DNA of 64,000 nucleotides from NCBI RefSeq assembly GCF_014196345.1, contig NZ_JACIDN010000001.1, positions 751,393 to 815,392 of the forward strand, in the 5' to 3' direction. Source of the DNA: Methylobacterium brachythecii. Its GTDB lineage: Bacteria; Pseudomonadota; Alphaproteobacteria; Rhizobiales; Beijerinckiaceae. The notes below the pieces were generated by a model. It ran no database searches and had not been told where the DNA came from. It saw only the letters and a list, made by a program, of their open reading frames with translations. Below, one piece after another: positions 45,313 to 53,719 of this stretch. The first letter of the stretch is position 1. Every line of letters starts with the position of its first letter. Position numbers and translations under genes: made by a program.

Positions 45313-46776
45313 ATGGCGGAGTCGATCAGCGGGCGCCTGCGCGCGGCGATGGCGCGCTATGCCTCGGCCGGCCTGACGGCGATCACGATCCCCGAGACGG
45401 TCGGCTACGGCGCGCTTCGGGACACGATCGACGCCTATGCCGCCGGCTTCCACGCCTGGGGCGTCGCCCGCGGTATGACGGTCGGCGTGATTGCCCCGAA
45501 ATCCCTCGCCGGCATCGCAGCCTATTTCGGTGCGATGCAGGCCGGGGCCTGCGCCTGCTTCCTCGAACCCGGTCTCGCCCCCGAGGCGCTCGCCGAGCAG
45601 GCCGAGGTCGTCGGCATGCGCCACCTCGTCGTGGACGAGACGCTGATCGAGCGTTTCACGGTTCCCGCGCTCGCCGCCCTGGCCATCAAGCCGCTCGCGG
45701 CCGTGCGGGGCGAGGGCGCCTATGTCGACGAGGCGCTCGGACCGCAAGACAACGCCATGCTGCTCTTCACCTCGGGCAGCACCGGCCGGCCGAAGGGCGT
45801 GTTGCTGCGCCACGGAGCGCTGATCTGCAATGCCGAGGGTGTCCTCAGCCACACCGGCACCTCGCCGGAGGACCGGCTGCTGCACGTGATGCCGCTCCAC
45901 CATACGAACGGCGTCAACAATCAGCTGATCGTGCCCTTCCTGGCAGGCGCCAGCCTGATCCTCGCCGACCGGTTCAAGCCGGAGATCGCCATCGAGCATC
46001 TGCGCCGCGATGGCCCGACCTATATGACCGGCGTCCCGACCATCTATGCGCGGATGCTGCCGCATCTCACGGACGGCGAGCGCTTCCCGAACCTCAAATT
46101 CCTGCGCTGCGGCTCGGCCCCGATCACCCCGGCCCTGCACGAGCAGATCGAGGCGGCGTTCGGGGTGCCGCTGGTGGTCTCCTACGGCCTGTCCGAGGCG
46201 ACCTGCACATCCACCATGAACCCGCCGAAGGCTCGCAAGATCGGCACGATCGGCACCGTGCTCGCGGGCCAGGAGCTGCGCCTGTTCAATCCCGTCACCG
46301 ACGCGCCCGCGCCCGAGGGCGGGGAGGGCGAGATCCGCATCACCGGCCCGGCCCTGATGGCCGGCTATCTCGGCAGCACCGACCAGCCCATCGTCGACGG
46401 CTGGCTGCGCACCGGCGATCTCGGCCGCTTCGACGCGGACGGCTTCCTGGCCATCACCGGCCGGATCAAGGACGTGATCATCCGCGGCGGCGAGAACATC
46501 TCACCCGCGCTGATCGAGCGCCAGCTTGCGACGCATCCCGCCATCCGCGATTGCTGCGTCGTGGGCGCGCCCGACGCCGATCTCGGCGAGGTCCCGGTGG
46601 CCTTCGTCGTGCTGCGCGAGGGCGAGAGCCTCGACGAAGCCGGCCTCAAGGACTTCATCCGCGGCTCATTGGCTCGGATCTACGTTCCCGCACAGATCCG
46701 CAGCCTCGACATCCTGCCGACCAACGGCGTCGGTAAGACCGACCGCAAGTCGCTGAGGAGTTTGCTCGCGGCATAG
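45313..46776 (+). CDS. Acyl-CoA synthetase (AMP-forming)
   Basis: ANL-superfamily ligase, 487 aa, activating a carboxylic acid via acyl-AMP. Motif A3 LLFTSGSTGRPKGVLLRH, A5 region VSYGLSEATCTSTMNPP, A8 GDLGRFDADGFLAITGRIKD with IIRGGENISP, and the A10 lysine in NGVGKTDRKSL are all present. The ribosome binding site GGAG is about 9 nt before the ATG. Last gene of the operon; a 9-bp hairpin follows. Together with the CaiB-like protein the operon has two possible ways to form the CoA ester. Confidence 0.93.
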   Translation: MAESISGRLRAAMARYASAGLTAITIPETVGYGALRDTIDAYAAGFHAWGVARGMTVGVIAPKSLAGIAAYFGAMQAGACACFLEPGLAPEALAEQAEVVGMRHLVVDETLIERFTVPALAALAIKPLAAVRGEGAYVDEALGPQDNAMLLFTSGSTGRPKGVLLRHGALICNAEGVLSHTGTSPEDRLLHVMPLHHTNGVNNQLIVPFLAGASLILADRFKPEIAIEHLRRDGPTYMTGVPTIYARMLPHLTDGERFPNLKFLRCGSAPITPALHEQIEAAFGVPLVVSYGLSEATCTSTMNPPKARKIGTIGTVLAGQELRLFNPVTDAPAPEGGEGEIRITGPALMAGYLGSTDQPIVDGWLRTGDLGRFDADGFLAITGRIKDVIIRGGENISPALIERQLATHPAIRDCCVVGAPDADLGEVPVAFVVLREGESLDEAGLKDFIRGSLARIYVPAQIRSLDILPTNGVGKTDRKSLRSLLAA

Positions 46777-46785
46777 AGGGCAATC

Positions 46786-46817
46786 GCCGGCACGGCAGGC
46801 CGTCGAAACGTGCCGGC
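46786..46817. terminator. Hairpin between the acyl-CoA ligase and VOC genes
   Basis: GCCGGCACG (46786-46794) pairs perfectly with CGTGCCGGC (46809-46817), 14-nt loop, between convergent genes. No T run. Confidence 0.5.
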
Positions 46818-46822
46818 TGAAA

Positions 46823-47227
46823 TCAAAGCGGCGAGTTCGTCAGTTTGTGTTTCGATGATGCTGACCGGGTTCGTGCGGTAAGCTTGTTCCCGTCCGGATC
46901 GCGAAGGTAAGCGACAAAGGAGCCGTTCGGACGCTCTGTGGGCGGGCTCTCGATTGCAGCACCACCATGCGCGGTGCCGGCCTCATGCCACGCGAGAACA
47001 TGGTCGCGGGTCGCTGCAGCGATACCGATCGTCCCACCATTGGCAGCGGTTGCCAGCTTGCCGTCGATGGGTTTCGTGATCATCAGCCGACCGCCCTCGT
47101 GCGAATAGATCAGCCGACCCCTGGCATCCACCTTGCCGGGCTCACCTCCCAAAGCGGCGAATGTGGCATCGTAGAAGCCTCGAGCCCGCTCCAGGTCGTT
47201 GCTTCCGATCATGACGTGAGTGAACAT
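46823..47227 (-). CDS. VOC family (glyoxalase-like) protein
   Basis: A 134-residue vicinal-oxygen-chelate domain: MFTHVMIGSNDLERARGFYDA at the N-terminus (potential metal His4) and the C-terminal NGSFVAYLRDPDGNKL, a hallmark of small VOC enzymes. GGAGAG precedes the ATG at 47227. Divergent from the LysR gene. Could be a lyase, dioxygenase or antibiotic-resistance protein; no substrate is indicated. It ends in a Ser/Lys-rich tail. Confidence 0.88.
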   Translation of the reverse strand: MFTHVMIGSNDLERARGFYDATFAALGGEPGKVDARGRLIYSHEGGRLMITKPIDGKLATAANGGTIGIAAATRDHVLAWHEAGTAHGGAAIESPPTERPNGSFVAYLRDPDGNKLTARTRSASSKHKLTNSPL

Positions 47228-47441
47228 GCTTTCTCTCTCCAAAGGGACAGGTTCGGCGTGTCGCAGATGACCGCCCAGGCCTCGGCACGGATCGCGGGCG
47301 GCCCTGTCGTATTCCTCCCAACTCGGGCCGCCTGCGTCGATTCAACAGGTAGGGAATTGACCCTCTCCGGCACTGGCCTCTGCTTACAGCTTGGAAAATA
47401 GGGAGATAGGTTCTAGCGCGTGCCGTGAGCCCGAGCACCGC

Positions 47442-48338
47442 ATGTTCGATTGGAACGATCTCACCTTCTTCCTCGAACTCGCCCGGCATGGGCGGCTGAT
47501 GCCGGCCGCGCGCCGGCTCAAGGTCGACAACACCACGGTCAGCCGGCGCATCGCCGAACTGGAGCGCAGCCTCGAAGCGAAGTTGTTCCAGCGGGGCTCC
47601 GATGGCTTCCAGCTCACGGAAGCCGGCCATAAGCTCTTCGCGATCGCCGAGGTGATCGAGCAGAAGATGCTCTCAGTGCCCGAGGCGCTCGGGCTGCAGA
47701 ACGCCGAGCTGCCGACAGGCCTCGTCCGAGTCGCCAGCATGGAGGGCATCGCGGCCTTCTATCTGTCGGCCAAGTTCGCCGAGTTCTCCGGGATCATGCC
47801 CGGCATCGTCGTCGAACTCGTCACCGAGCGGCATCTGATCAACCTGACCAAGCGCGAGGCCGACATCTCGGTGTCCTTCGTGCCGCCGAATGGGCCACGC
47901 CTTCAGGTTCGGCGCGTCGGAGAGTTCCGACTCGCCCTGTTCGCCTCGGAGGCTTACCTCGCCCGGCGCGGCCGGCCGAAGTCGAAGGCCGAGCTGCAGG
48001 ACCACGACTTCGTCGACTACATCGACGATCTCATCGCCATCGAGCCGGTACACTGGCTGCTCGAAGTGCTCACACCTGCCACCGTGGTCTTCCGCTCCAC
48101 CAGCATGGCGGCACAGCAAACCGCCGTCGCATCGGGGGCCGGGATCGCGCTGCTGCCGCTCTTTTCGGCAAAAACCAATCCGGCGCTCGTTCCGGTCCTC
48201 GCCGAAGACGTGATCGTTCGCCGCGAACTCTATCTCAGTGTCCACGAAGACATAGAGCATGTCGGCCGAGTCCGCGCCGTGACCCGGTTCCTGGCGAACC
48301 TGTTCACGGAAGAGGCAGACTACCTGAACCGATTTTAG
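47442..48338 (+). CDS. LysR family transcriptional regulator
   Basis: 298-residue LysR protein. The N-terminal HTH reads FDWNDLTFFLELARHGRLM, AARRLKVDNTTVSRRIAELE, then LFQRGSDGFQLTEAG. The effector domain has VRVASMEGIAAFYLS and later SGAGIALLPLFSAK. Same strand as, and 102 nt upstream of, the second nitrilase, so it probably controls the nitrilase-DUF485-symporter unit. The gap contains a direct repeat ATTGCA (48353 and 48365, 12-nt period), possibly its site. Confidence 0.9.
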   Translation: MFDWNDLTFFLELARHGRLMPAARRLKVDNTTVSRRIAELERSLEAKLFQRGSDGFQLTEAGHKLFAIAEVIEQKMLSVPEALGLQNAELPTGLVRVASMEGIAAFYLSAKFAEFSGIMPGIVVELVTERHLINLTKREADISVSFVPPNGPRLQVRRVGEFRLALFASEAYLARRGRPKSKAELQDHDFVDYIDDLIAIEPVHWLLEVLTPATVVFRSTSMAAQQTAVASGAGIALLPLFSAKTNPALVPVLAEDVIVRRELYLSVHEDIEHVGRVRAVTRFLANLFTEEADYLNRF

Positions 48339-48440
48339 GCATACCCGGCATGATTGCAGCGGCCATTGCAAATTTTCCGGGTTCGCGGCGCCGATAACCT
48401 CTGTTGCTAATGCGGCTACCCAATTCAGGAGCCGCGTCCG

Positions 48441-49520
48441 ATGTCCGTCCAGTACCCGCAATTCAAGGCGGCTGCCTGCCACGTCGCCTCGGTGTATCTC
48501 GACAGCACGGCCTCGGCCGAGAAGGCGGTCGCCCTGATCGGCGAGGCCGCCCGTGCGGGGGCCGATCTCGTGATCTTCCCCGAGGGCTACATGCCGGGCT
48601 TCCCGCTCTGGGCGGCCCTGCGCGCGCCGATCCTCAACCACGACCTTTTCAAGCGCCTCGCCGCCGAATCCGTGCGCCTCGATGGGCCGGAGATCGGCGC
48701 GGTGCGCGCCGCGGCGCGACGGCATGGCGTGCTCGTCTCGCTCGGCTTCAGCGAGAGCACCGAGGCCAGCGTCGGCTGCCTGTGGAACTCCAACGTCCTG
48801 ATCGGACGGGACGGGGCGATCCTCAACCACCACCGCAAGCTGGTGCCGACCTTCTACGAGAAGCTCATCTGGGCGAACGGCGATGCGCGCGGCCTGCGCG
48901 TGGTGCCGACAGAGATCGGCCGGGTCGGCATGCTGATCTGCGGCGAGAACACCAACCCGCTCGCCCGCTACGCCCTAATGGCCCAGGGCGAGCAGGTCCA
49001 CATCTCAACCTATCCGCCGGCCTGGCCGACCCGTCCCCCCGGCGAGAGCGCCGCCTACGACCTGCGGCGGGCCATCGAGATCCGGGCCGGCGCGCACGCC
49101 TTCGAGGCGAAGGTGTTCAACATCGTCTGCTCCGCCGTCCTCGACCGAACGGCCCGGGCGATCCTGTGCGACGGCGACGACGCCCTGGCCGACATCGTCG
49201 AGCGCACCCCTGCGGGCGTCTCCATGGTGCTCGACCCGACCGGCTCGCATGTCGTCGAGGCGCATCAGGGGGACGAGACCATCCTCTATGCCGATATCGA
49301 CGTCTCGGCCTGTGTGGAGCCGAAGCAGTTCCACGACGTCGTCGGCTACTACAACCGCTTCGACATTTTCCGGCTCAATGTCGACCGCTCGCCGCGGGAC
49401 CCAATCACCTTCGATGCCGCGGCAGTTCAGCCGATCGGTGGGGTCGATAGCCCCGACTTCGGCAGCCCCGATCCCGACCTCCGCGAGCCTGCCCAGCCCC
49501 TTCGCCGCACAGGTACCTAA
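48441..49520 (+). CDS. Nitrilase (aliphatic/arylaceto type), second in the window
   Basis: Carbon-nitrogen hydrolase turning a nitrile into acid plus ammonia, 359 aa. Triad Glu48 (FPEGYMPGFP), Lys133 (HHRKLVPTFYEKLIW) and Cys167 ([19 protein letters not shown]). The CGEN form differs from CWEH in the Nit6803-type enzyme at 32933, showing the two are separate lineages, not a recent duplication. CAGGAG precedes the ATG. Downstream DUF485 and symporter genes could import a nitrile or its acid product. Confidence 0.92.
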   Translation: MSVQYPQFKAAACHVASVYLDSTASAEKAVALIGEAARAGADLVIFPEGYMPGFPLWAALRAPILNHDLFKRLAAESVRLDGPEIGAVRAAARRHGVLVSLGFSESTEASVGCLWNSNVLIGRDGAILNHHRKLVPTFYEKLIWANGDARGLRVVPTEIGRVGMLICGENTNPLARYALMAQGEQVHISTYPPAWPTRPPGESAAYDLRRAIEIRAGAHAFEAKVFNIVCSAVLDRTARAILCDGDDALADIVERTPAGVSMVLDPTGSHVVEAHQGDETILYADIDVSACVEPKQFHDVVGYYNRFDIFRLNVDRSPRDPITFDAAAVQPIGGVDSPDFGSPDPDLREPAQPLRRTGT

Positions 49521-49568
49521 TCCTGCTCGATCGCGTCCAAACCTCACGCCAACGGAAGGAAATGCAGC

Positions 49569-49865
49569 ATGCTTTCACCTGACAAGGTCGTCCTTCCGAG
49601 GGAGGGCGATGAATTCGCAAGGCTTTCCCGAACCCGATCGCGCATCGCCGTCGCTCTAAGCTTGATGATGATCGCGATGTATTTCGGCTTCATGGCGATG
49701 TTCGCCTTCGCGAAGCCGACGATGGGCACGATCCTCGTTCCCGGCCTGTCTCTCTGCATCCTGCTCGGCGCCGGCGTGATCGTCGGATCCTTCCTCCTGT
49801 GCCTCGTCTACGTCGTCTGGGCGAACCGTTTCTACGACCCGGCCGTGCGCCGCATCATGAGCTGA
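49569..49865 (+). CDS. DUF485 (YjcH-like) membrane protein
   Basis: 98-residue protein with two transmembrane helices (about 32-52 and 58-85), matching the DUF485/YjcH family that is almost always encoded before an ActP-like symporter. Signature SRTRSRIAVALSLMMIAMYFGFM and VVWANRFYDPAV at the end. AAGGAA precedes the ATG by 7 nt; the symporter begins 10 nt after the stop. Role probably in symporter assembly or regulation. Confidence 0.9.
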   Translation: MLSPDKVVLPREGDEFARLSRTRSRIAVALSLMMIAMYFGFMAMFAFAKPTMGTILVPGLSLCILLGAGVIVGSFLLCLVYVVWANRFYDPAVRRIMS

Positions 49866-49875
49866 GGAGCCAGCA

Positions 49876-51444
49876 ATGCAGGCCGCGAACAACCCACTCG
49901 CCATCACCTTCTTCTTCGTCTTCATGTCGCTGACGCTCGGCATCACCTACTGGGCAGCGAAGCGCACACGCACCACGGAACAGTTCTTCGCCGCAGGCGG
50001 CCAGATCACGGCCTGGCAGAACGGCTGGGCACTGGCGGGAGACTTTCTCAGCGCGGCTGCCTTGCTCGGCATCGCCGGCATCATCACCTCGAACGGCTTC
50101 GACGGGCTGATCTACTCGATCGGCTTCCTGGTCGGCTGGCCGATCATCTCGTTCCTGATCGTCGAGCCGCTGCGCAACCTCGGCAAGTTCACCTTCGCCG
50201 ACGTCGTCGCCTACCGCCTGCGGCAGCGGCCCGTGCGGATGGCGGCGGCGATCGGCACGCTCACCGTCATTCTGCTCTACCTGATCGCCCAGATGGTCGC
50301 GACGGGCTCGCTGATCAAACTGCTCTTCGGGCTGCCCTATACCGTTTCGGTCGTCGTGGTCGGTACGGCGATGCTCACCTACGTGATCTTCGGGGGCATG
50401 CTGGCAACCACCTGGGTTCAGGTGATCAAGGCCGTACTGCTCTCGCTCGGCGGTCTCGTGCTGGCGCTGCTCGTGCTCGCACATTTCGACATGAACCCGC
50501 TGAACCTGTTCTCCGCCGCCGCCGAGAAATACGGCACGCGGGTCCTCCAGCCGGGGGTCAAGGTCGCGGGCAGCGGCTGGGACTCGATCTCGCTGGGCGT
50601 CGGGCTGATGTTCGGGACGGCGGCGCTGCCGCATATCCTGATGCGGGCCTTCACGGTGCCGGACGTCAAGGAGGCGCGCATGTCGATCCTCTACGCCACC
50701 GGCATCATCGGCTCGTTCCACCTCTTGGTCTTCGTGATCGGCTTCGGCGCCATGGTCCTCGTCGGCCCCGAGGTGGTGACCAAGGCCGGAGGCGGCGGCA
50801 ACATGGCGGCCCCACTGCTCGCGCTCACCGTCGGCGGCAACGGCTTCTTCGGCTTCATCTGCGCGGTCGCCTTCGCAACGATGCTCGCGGTCGTCGCCGG
50901 GCTGACCCTGTCGGGCGTGGCCACCGTCTGCCACGACCTCTGGGTCAACGTGGTCCGCGGCGGCGATGCCCCGGAGCGCGAGCAGTTGATCGTCGCGCGC
51001 ATCGCGACGGTGGCCATCGCGGTGCTGGCGGTGTTCCTCGGCATCGTGTTCGAAGGCCAGAACGTGGCCTTCATGGCGGGCCTCGCCTTCGCGGTTGCCG
51101 CGGCGGCCAACTTCCCGGCGCTCCTGCTGTCGATCACCTGGAAGCGCTTCACCACCGCCGGCGCCGTGGCCAGCATCCTCGTCGGGACGGTGTCCTCGCT
51201 CCTGCTCATCTGCCTGTCGCCCACCGTGCAGGTCGACGTGCTCGGCAAGAGCCTCGCCGCGGTCTCCCAGGCCTGGTGGTTCGTGCCGATGAAGAACCCG
51301 GCGCTGATCTGCATGCCGCTGTCCTTCCTCGTCGCGGTCGCCGTTTCGCTGGTGACCGAGGAGACCGGCGCGGAGAGCAGCTTCCGGGAAATGCGTCGAC
51401 GCATCATGTTCGGCGCCGCGCGGGAGACCGTCGCCGCCGAGTGA
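49876..51444 (+). CDS. Sodium:solute symporter (ActP-like cation/carboxylate permease)
   Basis: Thirteen-helix SSS family transporter, 522 aa. ITYWAAKRTRTTEQFFAAGG and WQNGWALAGDFLSAAALLGIAG at the N-terminus match ActP (acetate/glycolate permease); GLMFGTAALPHILMRAFTVPD is the family sodium-site region. E. coli ActP goes with acs; here it goes with a nitrilase and no acyl-CoA synthetase, so its substrate may be the acid released from the nitrile. GAGGAG precedes the ATG. A clean terminator follows. Confidence 0.9.
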   Translation: MQAANNPLAITFFFVFMSLTLGITYWAAKRTRTTEQFFAAGGQITAWQNGWALAGDFLSAAALLGIAGIITSNGFDGLIYSIGFLVGWPIISFLIVEPLRNLGKFTFADVVAYRLRQRPVRMAAAIGTLTVILLYLIAQMVATGSLIKLLFGLPYTVSVVVVGTAMLTYVIFGGMLATTWVQVIKAVLLSLGGLVLALLVLAHFDMNPLNLFSAAAEKYGTRVLQPGVKVAGSGWDSISLGVGLMFGTAALPHILMRAFTVPDVKEARMSILYATGIIGSFHLLVFVIGFGAMVLVGPEVVTKAGGGGNMAAPLLALTVGGNGFFGFICAVAFATMLAVVAGLTLSGVATVCHDLWVNVVRGGDAPEREQLIVARIATVAIAVLAVFLGIVFEGQNVAFMAGLAFAVAAAANFPALLLSITWKRFTTAGAVASILVGTVSSLLLICLSPTVQVDVLGKSLAAVSQAWWFVPMKNPALICMPLSFLVAVAVSLVTEETGAESSFREMRRRIMFGAARETVAAE

Positions 51445-51471
51445 AGCGAGCAGCATCGATCCGAGTGAGGA

Positions 51472-51500
51472 AACGGGGCGCCGAGGAGCGCCCCGTTTTC
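51472..51500. terminator. Intrinsic terminator after the symporter gene
   Basis: AACGGGGCGC (51472-51481) pairs perfectly with GCGCCCCGTT (51488-51497), 6-nt loop, then TTC. It lies between the symporter gene and the convergent DJ-1 gene. Confidence 0.8.
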
Positions 51501-51516
51501 GTTCGAAGCGGCGAGG

Positions 51517-52245
51517 CTAACCCCAAGGCTGGGGAGCGGCCTCGACGGTCAGGCCGAGCTTGGCGGCAACGCGCCGCGCGGTCGCCGTGCGCCGGTCCGT
51601 GATCGCGGCGACGGAGGCGCGGGCCTGCTCCAGCACGGCGGCCGGCGCCCGCTCCGGCGTCCCGGCATCGAAGGGCGGCTCGGGGGCGTAGGCCATGAAG
51701 AGCTGGATCGCCTTCGCCACGTCCTCGCCGCGCAGCTCCGCGGCGAGACGCAGCGCACCGTCGATCCCGGCGGTGACGCCGGCTGCGAAGACCCAGCTTC
51801 CATCGAGGACGACCCGCTCATCGACCGGAATCGCGCCGAAGAACGGCAGTAGGTCGAACGAGGCCCAGTGGGTCGTCGCACGCCGTCCCTGCAGGAGGCC
51901 GGCCGCCCCGCAGAGCAAGGCTCCCGTGCAGACGGAAAACACGCTTTGCGCGCCGGCCGCCTGACTGCGAAGCCATGCGAGCACGGCCTCGTCCTCCATC
52001 AGGCCTTCCTGACCGAAGCCGCCGGGTACGTGCAGCACGTCGAGCTGTGGCGCATCCCCGATGGCGGCATCCGGCGTCAGCACGAGGCCCTTCACGTCAC
52101 GGACCGGTTCTGCCGTCGTGCCGTAGATTCGATAGGTCGCGTTCGGGATGCGCGAGAGGACTTCGAACGGGCCGGTGAGATCGATCTGGTCGATGCCCTC
52201 GAAGAGCAGGGAACCGATCTGCAGGTGAGTGTCGGGCGAAATCAT
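51517..52245 (-). CDS. DJ-1/PfpI family protein, probable isonitrile hydratase
   Basis: 242-residue DJ-1-fold enzyme closely resembling Pseudomonas isonitrile hydratase (InhA), which hydrates R-NC to an N-substituted formamide. Matching blocks include LLFEGIDQIDLTGPFEVL, LDVLHVPGGFGQEGLMEDE, SVCTGALLCGAAGLLQGRRA, TTHWASFDLL and AGVTAGIDGALRLAAEL. The nucleophile is Cys106. GGAGG lies 6 nt before the ATG at 52245. Divergent (50 nt) from a GlxA-type regulator whose N-domain is a related DJ-1 fold. Other DJ-1 functions are possible, but the block-by-block match is good. Confidence 0.8.
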   Translation of the reverse strand: MISPDTHLQIGSLLFEGIDQIDLTGPFEVLSRIPNATYRIYGTTAEPVRDVKGLVLTPDAAIGDAPQLDVLHVPGGFGQEGLMEDEAVLAWLRSQAAGAQSVFSVCTGALLCGAAGLLQGRRATTHWASFDLLPFFGAIPVDERVVLDGSWVFAAGVTAGIDGALRLAAELRGEDVAKAIQLFMAYAPEPPFDAGTPERAPAAVLEQARASVAAITDRRTATARRVAAKLGLTVEAAPQPWG

Positions 52246-52295
52246 CGTTGCCTCCAATGGACAACCGGAGACTATCGCGGCAAGACTTGGCGCGA

Positions 52296-53294
52296 ATGCC
52301 AAACACCCCTCATTTCTCGCCAAAGCCCCCTCGCTCCGTCGAGGTGCTTGCCTTCGAAGGCGTGCAGGTGCTCGACGTCACGGGCCCGCTTCAGGTCTTC
52401 GCCTCCGCCAACGAGCATCTCGCCAAGGCGGGGCAAGCCCCGGCCTATCGGCTGCGCGTCGTCGCGAAGGGCGGCGGCGCCGCACTGTCCTCGGCAGGCC
52501 TGATGCTCGCGACCGAGCCGCTGCCCGCGGCCGGCGAGGTTGTCGACACAGTCGTCGTCGCTGGCGGCCCCGGTGTCGATGCCGCTGGAGCCGACCCGGA
52601 GTTGATCGACTGGGTGCGCGACCGGGCGGGGCGTGCGCGACGCATCGCAACAGTATGCACGGGCGCCTTTCTCGCGGCGGCGTCAGGCGTCCTGGATGGC
52701 CGGCGGGCCGTCACGCACTGGTCGTTCTGCGATGCTCTCGCCAGGCGCTTTCCGGCCGTGCGGGTAGAGCCCGATCCGATCTTCCTGCGTGATGGGCCTG
52801 TCTGGACTTCAGCGGGCGTGACGGCCGGCATCGACTTGGCGCTCGCCCTGGTCGAGGAGGATCTCGGCGGCGAGATCGCCTTGGCAGTGGCACGCTACCT
52901 TGTCGTCTTCCTCAAGCGACCGGGGGGGCAGGCCCAGTTCAGCGCGGCTCTGTCGTTGCAGACGGCTAGGGACCGCTTCGCCGCTCTGCACCGTTGGGTG
53001 CGAGCAAATCTCACCTCAGATTTGTCCCTGTCGGTCATGGCCGCACAGGCGGGAATGAGCGAGCGCAGCTTCAGCCGGCGCCATCTCGAAGAGACGGGCG
53101 TGACGCCTGCCCGCGCCGTCGAGCGGCTGCGGGTCGAGGCCGCCCGGCAGATGCTGACCGATACGCGTCAGCCCGTGAAGCGGATTGGTCAGCTATGCGG
53201 CTTCGGTTCCGAGGAGACCATGCGCCGGAGTTTTCTGCGCCATTTGGCGAGCGCACCGCAAGATTATCGCTGTCGCTTCAGCAAATTTCAATAA
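52296..53294 (+). CDS. GlxA-type AraC family transcriptional regulator
   Basis: 332-residue fusion of a DJ-1-like sensor domain (EVLAFEGVQVLDVTGPLQVFA, then IATVCTGAFLAAASGVLDGRRAVTHW) and a C-terminal AraC double HTH (LSVMAAQAGMSERSFSRRH, then IGQLCGFGSEETMRRSFLRH). ATG 52296 is preferred; upstream in-frame ATGs at 52248 and 52257 would leave no room for a leader next to the divergent gene. It keeps the Cys of the DJ-1 elbow. Likely controls the adjacent isonitrile-hydratase-like gene. Confidence 0.88.
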   Translation: MPNTPHFSPKPPRSVEVLAFEGVQVLDVTGPLQVFASANEHLAKAGQAPAYRLRVVAKGGGAALSSAGLMLATEPLPAAGEVVDTVVVAGGPGVDAAGADPELIDWVRDRAGRARRIATVCTGAFLAAASGVLDGRRAVTHWSFCDALARRFPAVRVEPDPIFLRDGPVWTSAGVTAGIDLALALVEEDLGGEIALAVARYLVVFLKRPGGQAQFSAALSLQTARDRFAALHRWVRANLTSDLSLSVMAAQAGMSERSFSRRHLEETGVTPARAVERLRVEAARQMLTDTRQPVKRIGQLCGFGSEETMRRSFLRHLASAPQDYRCRFSKFQ

Positions 53295-53719
53295 ACAAAG
53301 TGAGTTTAAATTACTATTGAACCAAATCTACCGAGCTTGCATTGCAAACATAGTCGAGCGAAGCGGCTGAACGCAGCGCCAGCAATGCCTTGCCGACGGC
53401 GTCGGGCTCGGCCGAGGAGACGATCGCGCACGATGGTGTGATCGCGGGTGCCGCCGAGCCAGCGGTGATCGCGAACCGTGGAATTGCACCGATCACGACA
53501 TGATGGTGCACGCGTCCCAGCGTCGCTGGCGAAAGATTTGACCAAGCCGCTGGTGAATGCCACCGCCGATCTGAAGGTTGTTGCTGGTTCCACACTCACG
53601 ATCTGAAATATTCCAGATACTTGCTTCCGGCAAACAACGATCCGACCAACCCCGCTCTGCATCCTGGGCGCTTGGGTTGATTGCGAGCACGATGTCCCGC
53701 GAAGACCGAAAGCCGATTT
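53295..53719. other. Intergenic stretch without a supported gene
   Basis: 425 bp between the GlxA-type regulator and the RND adaptor. It starts AT-rich (53290-53350) and then has ordinary composition. A minus-strand frame (53314-53595) and a longer one overlapping the adaptor gene exist, but neither shows a recognisable motif, start signal or family resemblance. I see no terminator or operator that I can defend. Confidence 0.4.

Noticed and set aside
49855..51456. 533-codon minus-strand frame opposite the symporter gene
   Set aside because: Antisense shadow; composition rich in Asp, Arg, Glu and His as expected from reversed GC-rich codons.
53314..53595. 93-codon minus-strand frame in the gap before the RND adaptor
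   Set aside because: No recognised family, no ribosome binding site, weak coding character.
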